64,000 nt of DNA from Trichobilharzia szidati (GCA_944472155.2 OX235279.1:58315564-58379563); one strand, 5' to 3'; shown: positions 35,318 to 47,628, numbered from the stretch's first letter. Made by a program: numbers and translations. Notes: generated by a model not told the origin, from the sequence alone.

Positions 35318-35974
35318 TTAGTTTAGGAATCTTTTGAAGTGACCAACACAATGTTTCTCTTACTCCTCCTCTTAGGTGTTTAAGTTTCCTTCACTACCTT
35401 TCATTGATTTCACTTGTGTTGCACTTTCCCAGATGGCAATCTGATTAACTCTCTGATCTACCCTCAAGCCTGTTCTTGTTCACTTTCCAGCGTGTCGCAA
35501 AATCGTCTGTTGTCTCTCCTCGCACTTCTCTTCACTTCGTTGTCTAGTGCACTGTGGATTGAATTCAGCTTCTTCTTTCTTTGTTTGTCTCTGCATTGAC
35601 TCACCTTCTTCTTCCTCATCCCTCTCTCAACTATTAGCTTCCACGTGGCCGTAGAGATCTATTGCTTGCCTTGCCTCTTCTCCCTTCCTAAGACGGCTAT
35701 ACGGGTTTCCCTCAAAATCACTTTCAGAGAGTTGCAGTCTTCCTCCACACGGGTTTCTCCGGCGATGATACAAATAGTCTCCGACTTTGCTATGACATCT
35801 GAAGCCAATGAGTTCGTCGTAGCTACATCCTTAGGTTTCCGTTAAATGTTGATGCGACCCTACACTTGGTGCTCTTCTGAAATTGTTGTGTAGCAGGCTG
35901 CAGCCCCACTCTCTTGAGATTGAAATGAGGTCTATCTAATTTTTGATGTGTCCATCTGATGCAACCCATTTCGC
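35318..35974 (-). repeat. right arm of the 658-bp inverted repeat
   Basis: Inverted copy of 32300-32957. Coordinates sum to a constant (68274) at both ends, which shows there is no net indel between the arms. Confidence 0.92.
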
Positions 35975-36745
35975 GTAGTGTTTGTGTTTGTATTTTTCAC
36001 ACTGTATCAAATAATCAAATCGGTGAAGGCATGGAAGTTGAGGAGAATTCTTCGTTTTGATTGATCTACTGTTGTTTACCCACTTTGTTTGCTCCAAGTT
36101 TGTGACTCATATCACTCATTGGAATTTCGGTATCACCGATTGGGATATAGTGCATCTCTGTGTCCAGTTGTTTATAAAATTTCTCCTTATTTGCTTGGTA
36201 TTTGCTGTTTGCACTACCATGACATCGGGTAACTGTAAGTTACCTATCTTTTGGAATAAATTTTGCCGTCATTACTTTAGAGGAGATTGCTTCTCAGTGG
36301 ATGTGAGCCTTCGATTTTTGTGTTGACATCTTCATAGTCACTCCTTCAGTGTCTGGGTAACTGAAATAGTTTGCCAACTTTTCTTGAGGAGTATGCCTGC
36401 ATCCTACTTGTTCTAACAAATTCCCAGAACTTCCGTGGTTTACCATCTCATTTCTTTTTCAATCTGAGCAGCCATCCCAGCTTCGACCATCTTGTGAACA
36501 TTCCACGTTCTTATGCTTATTTTTGCACTCATTGAAGGAAGAAACATGGTCTTACTGGTTTCCTCAAGACTTGTACCTATACGTCCTCGGATCTCAGAGA
36601 TGAATACGTCTAATTCTCCTATTTTCTCTATACTCTGAAATTTCTGTTGCGACTTAACTGATTTTCCCGGGAAGATTAGTTAGCCGCACGTCCAACCTTC
36701 CCTCTTTTCTGAGTTTAGTGGCATCTAGTAAACTAGGTGAGGTTT
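35318..36745 (-). mobile_element. RTE LINE, 5' half (endonuclease plus linker), minus strand
   Basis: The minus strand from about 36745 parallels the endonuclease part of the RTE copy at 50640-53080. 36460-36520 matches its WNV-type N-terminal region, and 36120-36300 matches the region encoding the GDTSLNLE-type catalytic block and IQCHDPTN. The copy stops at 35318 and lacks the RT entirely. A LINE copy missing its 3' end is unusual, because target-primed reverse transcription normally truncates the 5' end. Confidence 0.75.
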
Positions 36746-36770
36746 AATTTCGCATTAATTACTGTTAACC

Positions 36771-36772
<2 letters not shown>

Positions 36773-36837
<65 letters not shown>

Positions 36838-36838
36838 C
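36773..36838. repeat. (TA)n(GA)n microsatellite
   Basis: About 19 TA units followed by about 14 GA units, close to the 5' end of the RTE fragment. Confidence 0.95.
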
Positions 36839-38479
36839 GTTCCATTACAGGTCACATATACAAACCATCTGAACCAGTTTTTGGACGATAAAGACCAAAG
36901 TTGCTGCTAACATTTCTCAAATTGAGCGTATACAGAACGTTGAATAGTAATTAAAAATGGGAAAAAATATTCATTTACTCACTGGTAGAAATTGATTAAA
37001 TTAGCTCTGCTTACATGCTATAGTGTGAATAACTGAGGCATAGAAATAAACTTATGCGGAATATTTCTAAAGGGTAGAAGTAAGCAAAACTGTTTTGCCA
37101 TGCTTCTTCTAGTAAACAACAACTGAAACAAAACCCATTCCTCCAATGGTTAATTAAAGCAAACAATGCTAAAGCAAATTCTATTATGTTGTAAATATTT
37201 ATATTGTCGTTTAACCTAGTGTTAAACGCATTCGGATGGTTAGAATATAATAGATGCGATAAACTGCAATGCACATATATGTACATACACAATAAAAGTG
37301 GATAACAATGAGGAGGGAGAAAGAAGCAATTAAAAGAAAGAAGCAAGGATATTAATCCCCTACGTATTACCAATAAAAAAACTTTATTGATAATAGGAGT
37401 TAATTATTCCCATAAGGGTATTATCTTTTATATCTTAGATTATACGTTCCTCTGTAATTACACTGGTGCGTATAAGCTATCACCTGAAGCAAAGTTAAGC
37501 AGAAACAAACTATGTCAGGACTTCATGTAATGTAAACTGATGCACATTTACTTTAGTTATCTTCAAGTCAATTTTTACCAGATAAAATTTATGCACAAAG
37601 TTAGCAACATCACCTAGGCAATTCGTTTGTATAAATACATTAATAAACATCAATATTACCATAGTCATTTCAATGTGTCATTTTTGTCATTAATCATACA
37701 TAATAGACTCACAGGTGATTTCTGTGAAAGTGATGGAAGATGTCATTGTGGATCTGTGAATTGGATCAAAAATATTTCATCTGATACTTGATGTCAGTTA
37801 TTTGTAAGATTTCTTTTTTGTACAGTTACTAGATTTTTCTTGATATCTTTTTCAACACGACTCACTGATATGTTGACGTACCAAAATCAACTTTATTTGC
37901 ATAGTGAAATATACTACTGGCTTGATAAGAGTAGTCGGATTTCACTCACATCAACCAAAGTTGTTTGCTCAAAGGGCCAAGTCAAAATACCTGAAATGCG
38001 AATTTCATTTAATTCCATCTAGTCCACCATGGTAGTGGTTACCCGAGTGGTTGTACCACAGGATGGGACTGTATAAGGTTCTCCTGAAAATAAATGCATG
38101 ACTACTTAATCATTTGTTATATAATCAAATTCATTTTGACTGAGAATTTTTTGATGCAATGTCCATATCTCATGAGTTACACAAACAATACAGGAGCTGA
38201 ACATTGCCAACCGGAGTATCAAAATAGGGGTTCCACTTCCTTTGAACTTGGCAGCCTGTTAGAACGCTGGGTTACCCAATTACCATCTACACACACCGCG
38301 TCTAATTTGTAGTGTTTTAATCGTTTTTATGTATCAATTTATGATGTCGATTCGTATTACTCACTCTCAGGAACTTATAAACTCTTTAAGACCAATTAAC
38401 TCTCGAGTTTCTAAGAAAACTAATAAAAGCACCATGGAGGTTGGCAACGTGCACTAAAAGGTACACCTATATATCGTAT
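36839..38479. other. no recognised gene
   Basis: A 120-codon minus frame (37011-37373) is hydrophobic and rich in Phe, Leu and Ser, and is not recognised. Otherwise AT-rich. Confidence 0.4.
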
Positions 38480-39006
38480 TATTGTTCCTGTTATCTCTAG
38501 TAACAGCTGCCGCTCTTTGCCCAACAAGATTATATGTCTACAGTTTCTTTTATCTTCTGATTCTTACCACAATACGGCCATAATCAAGTTACAAGAAGCT
38601 TGGCTTCATGAGCGTTATGACGAAAATATTGTCTCACTAAATGATTTCGCTTTGTTTAGACAAGACAGGTTCTGTTCCAAGAAAAAAATATGGCGGCGGT
38701 GCAGCAACTCTTAATCAGTCTCAAATAATGTCTGTTTCAAATTCTCGAGTGACTGCATTCACTGTATTGCTATTAAGTGTCTTCCTAAACACGTATGAAA
38801 GTACAAACTAATACCCCTGGCTGTTCCCTCTCAGATCTATCTAATTTTGCAGATGAATCTACAACTTTTACTGCTGCATATCTGGAGAACTCTCTATCAA
38901 TAGTCACTGGTGACTTCACTTCCTGTGACTTCTCCTTCTTTGAATAACTTGGACATGTAAACAGTGTTAACTTCTCTACTCGACTTGATAATAAATACTT
39001 GATTTA

Positions 39007-39366
39007 GTGCTCACTAACAACCTTGGAATATGCGAAGTACTCAAACGAGCTCCTATTCTCAACTCTGGTCACCGTTTTATACGAGTTCTGCCTAAAATAT
39101 ATACAAAGTCTTACACTAGCATCTTCTCTCACCTTCCCAAAAAAAAAAAAAACAGAAACGTTACTCAAAGAATAAGATACGTAATCTCAGATGCATACTG
39201 GAAGAAAACCAGTTGGGATCTGTTTACTGAACATACACTTGAAGACACTAGCACTAACACAACTGACTATATTAAATTCTGCCTCGATATTTGTTGCTTG
39301 GATCAAGGTTGTTCAAAAGTTCTGATCGGTACTCACCTCCTCATCCCAGAAAACTACGTTGAATAA
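39007..39366 (+). pseudogene. CR1-like LINE linker fragment (endonuclease end to RT start)
   Basis: 119 open codons, with NSGHRFIRVLPKIYTKSYTS (the end of the endonuclease fold, where LNSDH is expected) and then a charged linker with RIRYVISDAYWKKTSWDLF. A 14-A run at about 39139 sits in the frame. Confidence 0.6.
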
Positions 39367-39697
39367 AAGAAAAGTTACATACGTCTAAACACAAATCTAG
39401 TCTCAAAAGGATTGGTACTTTAATAAAATCCGAAATCCAAATTCTGAACACTATAACGGAAAACTGTTATCATGAGAAACCCCCTAAAGCACGTGGGACT
39501 TTTCAATGAAATTACTGGTGGTAAGCAAAATGCCTTGGTTCCGTCGTTTGATGTAAAGACTTTTAAGCTGTCTTTCATACGCTATTCTGAGAACATTGTC
39601 ATTCCGAATGTTACAAATCACAAGGCTTGTAATTTTCTTGGTCTTAATGCTCCCGATGTACTCACATGCATGAAACCACAGCCTTGGTCCTGGTGGT

Positions 39698-40549
39698 GTG
39701 CCTGCTGTTGTCCTCAAAAGTTGTGCGGTTATTCTATGGTATCATCTTACAAACACTTTCAACGCTTCTTTTTCTAGTAGTGTTGTACCTGACTCTTGGA
39801 AAGATATTGAAATTATCCGAATGCCCAAATCATGTAATGGCATAAATGTTAAATCCAGGCCTATTGTTATCACTTCTTTTCTGAAATTAATGGAAAAATT
39901 ACTTCTACTCAACCCTCAGTCTTCCTTGAAAACTTTCAGTGACTCTGAATGGTTCTCATATAAACACATTAGATCTACTTTAGATGCTGCTGTTGTCCTA
40001 CATCATAATATTGATTCCTGCTTAGACAGGGGAGTTAAATTAGCTAGATGTTCTTTCCTTGACTATACGCCCACTTTTGACTATGTTTTCAGATGTCTTT
40101 TGTTAAATAAGCTTATCATGACACCAACTGAATTCTGGACTGTTAACTGGTTGCACTCTTATTTCTCAAGAAGAAATCAGTATACCGCAAATAAAGGTGA
40201 ATCTTCCTCTACCTTGCCTACTGAAGGCTGTATCCCTCGCGGTGCTGTTCTCTCTCTCCCTCTTTTTCCTTTCTTTTTACATGAATTGTCTTGTTCGGAA
40301 GAAATCAACTTTGTTAAATATGCTGTTGACTTCAGTGTTTCGTTGCCAATTACTTCCCAAGCTAACTGTTCAGAACCGAATAGCTTTCTGTCCAACATTA
40401 GCCGGTGGTCTAAGCTTAAAGTTCTTACGTTAAATCCTTCCAAATGTCAGGCAGTTAATCTCGCCTCCAGGAATAAAAGTGATCTTAACGAACTCATTAG
40501 TTTGCACGATGCTTGTTGGTTAGATGGTACTGATATAGGGAATAAGTGA
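39698..40549 (+). pseudogene. CR1-like reverse transcriptase fragment, YAVD mutant
   Basis: 283 open codons. PAVVLKSCAVILWYHLTN and VVPDSWKDIEIIRMPKSCNG (fingers), then KSRPIVITSFLKLMEKL, RSTLDAAVVLHHNI, FLDYTPTFDYVFRC (first catalytic Asp region, where A-F-D-S would be usual) and EGCIPRGAVLSLPLF (LINE P-Q-G block, here PRG). FVKYAVDFSVSLP (40319-40330) is where YADD is expected, so one catalytic Asp is replaced by Val. The upstream PGPDG motif is in another frame (39472-39777). The polymerase is inactive. Confidence 0.8.
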
Positions 40550-41380
40550 AGCATAAAATACTTTGGCATAGTTCTATCCTCTAACCTTTCTTGGTCTCTC
40601 CATATCCTATCTATTTTTAAGAAAATGCTCCATCTAACCTTCTACATTTAAGAAGTTAAGACAATCTGGAATCACTTGACCTTTACTTGTACAGTTAACT
40701 CTTGTTTCATACTTATTATTCTTTACTGCTCCCTCTTAGTCCTTCCTAGACTACTCAAAATGATTACGTCACATTATGAATGGCATTAAATATTGTTAGT
40801 AGGGTGAGTTGTGTCCCACTAAGTCATCTCGTTAATATCCCAGTCGACAGACACTCAAACTCATGTGAGAAATGGTCTAATTCCATATTGTCTGATTCTC
40901 AAAACCCTCTCTATTCACCACTTTCCCCTCAATTGCATCTCATCTGGTAGGACTAGGAGTCATTATAAAATATTGTGTGCTGGCACAACCACGTATAAAA
41001 TCTCAACAATACCCTATTTGGCCCAAGCTCTATGTGATAGTGGTAAACATAAAACCTACAACTTACCGAGTACTACTCTGTAGCATAAAAATGGCTCAAT
41101 TATTCTCTCATATTTGTAATTTTTTGGTGACACTATCCCCATTATCTTATAATTTTTTGTTATCAATAAGAATATTCTTTTCCTTATCATTTTACATTTG
41201 TTCATTTTCACCCTGCTGTTTCTGCTAATACCAAAAGTTGTTGTTATCAATTTTGGCACCATGAAATGTGTTTTTTCTGTTGTTGCTGTTGTTTAGCAAA
41301 TCAGATGCAATATTGTACAAAATGCTGAAAATTCCACACTGTATTATAAGTAGAGTTTTGGAATAAAGAAAATTATTATT

Positions 41381-43269
41381 CAGAGTAATCAGTCTGTTCA
41401 GAGATCTCCTAAGGGGCTAATTTCAGTAACATTTCACACTAGTCACTTTGTTCGTAAGCTTAGTGAGATAGCTTTGTAATGCATTTTACTATAACTTTGA
41501 CGGAAAAATTTTATTTTGGGAATTTTATCGTTGTAATCAGGCTAGGTGACACAAATATTATCCATTACACATGTGTAAAACTGCTTGAACTGCATACGCT
41601 GGTATTAACAAATAGAAAGAGTGGTTTGTCCCAACAATTCTTCTTTAACTGTACTGAAGCTGTAAACAGGAAAAAGTGGCCGGAAGTAAATATAATGATA
41701 AATACCAATGGATAGTCACGCCAAGCATTATACTTGAACAAAAAGGTCATTAACATACATTAAGTAGAAGTATTAGCATGGTTCAGTATTCAGAAATAAG
41801 GATAACTAGGTGAATTTCTTAAAAATAGGATTAAAAGTGCTGAAATTTTGAATTTTGCGCTTAAAAAAATTTATATTATTTTCGTTGGTAGATGTCGACT
41901 ATCCTCAGGTGCGTGTAACTTCGTTCGCTATATCGTCATCAATAATCTTTAAATAAATTTCTATAAATGTCTTAGGGACATTATTTTGGTAAAGTGAATT
42001 CTGTTTTACGACATAATTTGTACATTTTTACAGTAGAAGAATTCTGATCAGTAGATTTTATAACTGAAATATAGGATATGGACATATTTTAGGAATATAA
42101 GATACAGAATTTAAGATGAATGTTGATATGAAAATAAAACAAAAAATATAACAGAAAACAAACAAGTGACCCAATAAACTGGTGTGAAGATGAACACGGT
42201 ATCAAACAGAGTCCTATCTGTCAGCTCTTTTATAATCTGTTTTGACCAAAAGCGATAAGTGAAAGAATTCTTGACTAACAACTGCTAGCTGGAGATATAT
42301 TTTGATTTCAGTTGTCAATATTTAAGAATGAACCGACCAGCCAACATTGGCTTTAATATTTCCTAATGGGAAACTTTAGCTACCGTTTAATCATTTCGTT
42401 GCATTCCAAGGGGAACACAGGGCTTCAATCTTCAGCTCTTAAATTCAAGTAGCAGTGATTTTTTTCAACGGGTGGAGTTGTGCGCCTCATGCCCAATTTT
42501 TCTTCTTTACCGGCTTAGCGAGTCTTAGGGCTGTGTCGGACGAGAACTGGAGCGGGACCACTTGTGTGGTTGGCAAACATTCTACTCTTGAACAAGCAGA
42601 AGTACAGTGGCTACCATTACAATCTAGAAATGTACTTAGTTTTACCCGCCAAATATCTGGAAATAATCTCACTCACTACTGACACCATGTAAACTAAAGT
42701 CATGTACTTACTGTCAAAGAGTAATTTTATTTGATAAAAGAACACAGTGATACAGAATTATTTACTGATGACATTTAGAGCACAGTTTATTGCTCATAAT
42801 CAAATAAGGACCTTGATATGATCGAGCTGTACGGTACCCAAATTCTACACTTACGTTTAAATACTATATTAATATGTAGCTGTTTTATTTCAGTATTCTG
42901 GCAGATAAACAGTTGACTTCCTAGGCAGGGCAGAACTCCATTCCGAGGCACCACCAAAGAAGTAATCAAAATTTATTTGTGGTTGGTAAAATAATGTCCA
43001 ATCTCTTCTGTCTTATGAATATATGTCATACAATCTATGAGAAGTATGGATATGTAATACAGAAATTAATAATCATTACAGTACGATAATATGCAAACAG
43101 AATCCATCTGACGACTGTAGAGCTCGATATATTTTGACTAAAGCCGTTAACGAAATGTTAGGTAATAGGTCATTTTCATTATATCCATATTAATGAAAAT
43201 AAATACCAATATCATGTTATCACTTACCTCAAACATACTTATTTAAGTATGAAAAGGACATTGCCATTT
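41381..43269. other. mostly unrecognised sequence
   Basis: Apart from a short RTE tail at 42397-42445, no element is identified. Frames of 60-78 codons (41479-41715, 42455-42682 and 42787-42969) are unassigned. Confidence 0.4.
42397..42445 (-). mobile_element. RTE 3' tail remnant
   Basis: TTCCAAGGGGAACACAGGGC and TTCAATC match the minus-strand 3' end motif (TCCTAGAGGAACATAGGGC) of the RTE copy at 12318. It is very short. Confidence 0.45.
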
Positions 43270-43830
43270 TAATACATAGGAAAAGCAAGACAGACAGTTA
43301 TTACTCCAAAATCAGTGTGGAAATTTACATCGATCAGTATCAGGAACAAGATTCGGATTCCCAACACCAATGTCGAGTCAGTCAGTCAGTCACTCGGTCA
43401 GTCCTTCAATATGCTTCAGCTCCCGCTCGGCTCCCGCGTCACAAATACCATTCCCAACAGGATGAAAACCCTCATCAACAACTGTCATAGCTCGATACTG
43501 AAGATTATACAGTCGGCTGACCAGAAGACATAAGCAACAAGGAACTCTGGCAATCAACTAACCAAGAACTCAATGTCCAACAAATACACAGAAGAGAATG
43601 GAGATGGATTGAACATGCACTGAGAAGACCACTGACTGAAATCATATTCCAGGAAGGCCATCTAGTATAGCCTAAATAGGAAACAATGAGTTGTGGTAGA
43701 TAGTGTGAGGAGGAAATGGAAGCTAATGGGCACTTGTTGAGCCACGTGTACAGAGTATAGAGAACAGAGTGAGACAGCGATGTGCATTTGAAGATCAATG
43801 TTTCACGCGAAATCCAAGAGAATAATAATA
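43270..43830 (+). mobile_element. RTE LINE 3' fragment with recent inverted patch
   Basis: Plus-strand frames give VITPKSVWK, then SISIRNKIRIPNTNVESVSQ, RMKTLINNCHSSILKIIQSA and a terminal (AAT)n at 43817-43829. 43300-43806 is nearly identical, inverted, to 50655-51148 except for a 13-bp insertion near 43443-43455. Confidence 0.85.
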
Positions 43831-44921
43831 ATAGTAGACATTATTTGCAGAGGAGTAGAATTTTCCTCGATGAATGTTTAATTGATTTCCTAAACCTAAT
43901 GTTTCGCTGGAAACTTGTTGAAATTAATTCCAATGACTACTCTACAAACCACCCCGTGTTCCCTTTACATAATGATGTCATTTTGACAATTACCTTTCAG
44001 AAGCGGGATATTAAGTAATGGGTGTCAACTGGAATAATTTTGTACGCTTGTGTGTGTGTTTAAAAATGCTCATTCCTGCTCTGTACGTCCATCTGAAACT
44101 AGAATATAAGATGAAGCAGTATTTCACGGAAAGCTTTCTTATTATCTCACATATCGTTGCAAACCTTTTTGTCGTAATCAGTAACAAGTATTTTGTAAAA
44201 AAAGATTATACTAGTAATTCCGTATATGATGAGATATAATGCAGGTGAACAGAACTCTGATATTCTGCCTGAAATATATATCCCTACTCATAAAATCACC
44301 TAGGGATTAGTTAGTTTTAATGATAAGAAAGAAGTAAACAGCTTGAAATGCAAACATGAAAATGCAAATAACCTTTTCTATGATATTTTATCAAAAACAA
44401 AATTGATCTTATGTCAACTAAAATCCTATTCAGTCACATATTATCATCCATCATTGTCTGTGTGTATATCTGTCTGTCTACCTAATCCGTACAACTTGCA
44501 TATATACACACACGCATATATATTCATATCGGGAAAACGAGTCTCTCCTACTTTTGACATCCATGGTAAATAAAACTTTATCTGAAATCACCCGTGGTTT
44601 TAGTAAAATACGAAATGAGCTATTTTCTCTAAAATATGCTAGTAGAGAAATAATTCCTCAAAACACATTACTTATGGTTAATATTTTGCTTTTTGAGAAA
44701 CTGGAAGCTGTCCTCCATTATCCACTCCTATTTATGTATGACCAGACAGTCCTTGTAATATTCCTCTTCTAGAGGCTAGTTACTTGTGATCAACAAAATA
44801 TACCTGTTCATTGAATAAGTATGAAAATTATTTAGGGCTTGTCAAGAGCTGAAATCAGTTGTGTGTATTTGTGCGTTGTTAGTACTAATGTGTGTGACAT
44901 TCCCAGAATTATTGTGAGTTG
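43831..44921. other. no recognised content
   Basis: Three frames of 73-78 codons at 43782-44573 have no recognisable motif. Confidence 0.4.
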
Positions 44922-45063
44922 GTTTGCAGGGATTTGATTAGTTACATGGTTGATCACGAGCTGACATCAGAATGAAACAGCTCTCCAGTACTCTCAGGTT
45001 TTCCAGTGGTTCTCTAACTGATGTCAGCTCGTGATCAATCCTGTAACCAATCCCTGCAAACCA
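44922..45063. repeat. palindromic Sm-alpha-like SINE tail
   Basis: 44922-44972 is the inverted complement of 45015-45063, differing by a five-base gap and one or two changes, around a 42-bp centre. The right part, from about 44977, is a plus-oriented SINE beginning GAAACAGCT, the downstream half of the hammerhead core. It runs through CCAGTACTCTCAGG to CCCTGCAAACC. The left part is a second, inverted tail. Confidence 0.85.
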
Positions 45064-45190
45064 CCACTTGATAGTGAAAATTATTCTCAACCACTTAATT
45101 GGTATATTGGACTAAATGATATCTCTGATGAAGCAGCTTGTTAATTTTTTAGTACTAATTAACTAAGTATTCGATTTTGTCTTTAGATTT
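45064..45190. other. short spacer
   Basis: Nothing recognised. Confidence 0.3.
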
Positions 45191-45405
45191 GTATGCGTCG
45201 GTGGCACAGTGGTTAGGACTCTCGCCGACCATGCACATGGTCTAGGGTTCGATCCCCTGCCGGCGCACACCCGATATCTATGGTCGGCCTGAATTTGGGC
45301 TACCGATATCCATGCTGAAAATTCCACACTTGTACTGAAAATACGGTGTGGAATCAAGCTGAAAATCAAAATCAAAAATAAATAAATAAAAATAATAAAA
45401 AACAC
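45191..45405 (+). mobile_element. tRNA-derived SINE with CR1-like 3' tail
   Basis: 45195-45267 is a 73-nt tRNA-like head. The ends GCGTCGG and CCGGCGC can form a 7-bp acceptor stem with one G-U pair, and box A-like TGGCACAGTGGTTAGG and box B GGTTCGATCCC are present. The body follows, then TGCTGAAAATTCCACACT at 45313-45330, identical over 18 nt to the 3' tail of the CR1-like LINE at 41323-41340. It ends in an A-rich TAAA repeat. The anticodon arm is not convincing, so it is not called a functional tRNA. Confidence 0.8.
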
Positions 45406-47628
45406 CTCAAAGGCATGTTTTAAACAATCTGGTTTTATTTACCTACGTTTAGTTTAAAAAAGATGAATTCATCAGACTTCACTCTACTTTATTAAAGACA
45501 ATCATTGAAGGATGTCTACAAACCCGGTTCAAGTGTTTGGAGCTGGGCGACAAGGTCCTGCTTTTCACCCCATTTAACTCCGACTAAACACTTCTACAAA
45601 TAATTCGCATAACGCTAACGCCAAAATGAAATTTTTTTATCTTATCAGTAAATAGTCATTATTGTAGCTGGTACACACTGCAACTGAACATTTGTTCTCA
45701 GGTGCCTTGTTATTGACTGGTTTGCACATAGTTCAAATCAACTTTGCCACTAATCCATGATGCTAAGTCTTCGGGTGGACCATTTGATTTAAGTCTGTTG
45801 TATATTGATAAGAACACAAAGTTTGGTGCATTAACGATAAGGAAGACATCAGTAGACTTCCGTGTATCTCATAGGTGTCAGTCACGAGTTCATAACACTG
45901 TAAATCTAACTTTTACCAGAGTTAGTAGTCATCAACATGGAAGTCAGAATTTATTAACCCCTCTGCAACAGACTATTAGTATACGTCTATGTGAATAAGA
46001 GGAAAGAAACCATCCAAAGTATGGTTCAACGAAATTAATCCTACACAGTAATATATATATATAAGCTGAGTGGTAATTTGTATAAACACGGAGATTATTG
46101 TTCTATGAAGTTCTAACGTATGAAGGAATAATACTGAATGATGTCAATGCGTGCTATTACGTCTTAATCGAAACTGCTGTCCTTGTTTTTTTCTTGAAAA
46201 CCCACTTGTGTTTTGGAATTTTTCCTTTATAACCAGCTGTAAATCTAATTTGCAAAATGTTGAGAAGCAGATTAATCTTACTCACAGCGAGAGAAGATCG
46301 GGAAGATTTAAAAATAGCATGCCAGGTGAGAAGTTATAATTTGGTGATTTTGTTTTTTCTTAAGATGTTCAAACTGTAAAGTTGTAATTTTCAACATTAT
46401 CATCACTGATTCACATAATCTTCGTTGTTTACTCCTTTTGGTGTTTTAACATTATCACTAATTGTTTATTATAGCTTAAATGCTACTTTTGATGATAACG
46501 TTCAAGAATCAGCTAATTTTGGAAATCAGAGACTTTCGTACAGAGAAATTAATATTATTGGAAAAGAAAACAGGCTATAGACTTAGGACATCTAGCTATT
46601 CAATTAACGTCTAAACATTTTTTTTTCTCTGTATTTTGTTTTCAGGGTGGTATGACGGATATCTGGAAATCATGTCAATAAAATGCATAAACTTTGAATG
46701 TATTAGTAAGGCAACCAAATTGAATGGCAGAAAAGTTACTTACTTACCAATAGTATATTGATTGTACTACACTATAAAAAGACGGAAGTTGGGGGAGACA
46801 TGGTTCAATAAATTCTGATGAACAGTTTGAATAATGATGCACTTATTATAAGCCTAATGGCCATCAGTTATGTTTTAGATGAAATAGCAGGACCATTTTA
46901 TTGGCATGTCTAAAACAAGGACGTATTCAGTGTTATATCTGATTTTCAGTAATTCTCTAGCCACTGCCAATCTTCGATAAAATCTAACTTGAAGTCAATA
47001 ACATCTCATAAAACTAATAACTCAGAATGGAAACAATTGTAATTAAAGTGTCACGTGACTCTGTTGGTAAGAATTGTGATACAGTAACATTACTTTTCGC
47101 TAAATTTCAATTTATTTTATGTAGTTTTCTTCTAGCAGTCGGATATTTGAATGAACACGTTATGAAACGGGTAAAATTTAAAAGTGTCACAAGGCTTTCA
47201 TAATTACATAAGTATTTATAGTGATGTTTTTATTTTGTTCATAAATTTCGTATTATTATTACTTACCAACCAGTAAATGTAAATGACTTGAGTTTGTGAC
47301 CACAGAAATAATTCTTACAACTTAATGTTATACTTTGTGTGATGCACTGACAGTCTTATCTATGACTTGATAGTTTTATGCACCTGTATTGAAGTGAGTG
47401 TTGGCTATCTCAGCGGAACTAGAAGTCGGAGAGTTGTATAATTATCCAGTAGGCTACAACAACAACCTTCAGTACAATGGACATCACTTGTTGTTTTTTA
47501 TTTATTTTTGCGTATTCATTTTCATTATACTAGTCTGTATGAAATGACAGACAATTCAATCCATAGTACAAATACAAAAGATTCAAAAGGGACGGCTTAA
47601 CCTATCATTGATATGATTCTAATGTGGG
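45406..47628. other. no recognised gene
   Basis: An 84-codon frame at 45744-45998 has a protein-like composition but no known motif. The rest is AT-rich. Confidence 0.4.

Larger units (their letters stand above)
38480..41380 (+). mobile_element. CR1-like non-LTR retrotransposon, broken
   Basis: About 2.9 kb. An endonuclease domain is spread over frames at 38517-39130: IIKLQEAWLHERYDENIVSL, DFALFRQDR, then IVTGDFTSCDFS. A linker follows at 39007-39366. The reverse transcriptase lies at 39640-40550 in two frames. The 3' end reads TGCTGAAAATTCCACACTG and GGAATAAAG and stops in ATTATT. Frameshifts occur in every domain. It is the same family as 25590-26400 and the tail at 53517-53720. Confidence 0.82.

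Noticed and set aside
37011..37373. 120-codon hydrophobic minus ORF as a membrane protein
   Set aside because: Composition follows AT-rich, T-rich DNA. No orderly membrane segments, no neighbours and no exon signals.
43505..43798. 97-codon ORF identical to 50663-50956
   Set aside because: Antisense shadow of the RTE C-terminal region, duplicated by the near-identical patch.
45195..45267. Functional tRNA gene
   Set aside because: Acceptor stem and boxes A and B look good, but the anticodon arm does not fold convincingly and a SINE body with a LINE-like tail follows directly.
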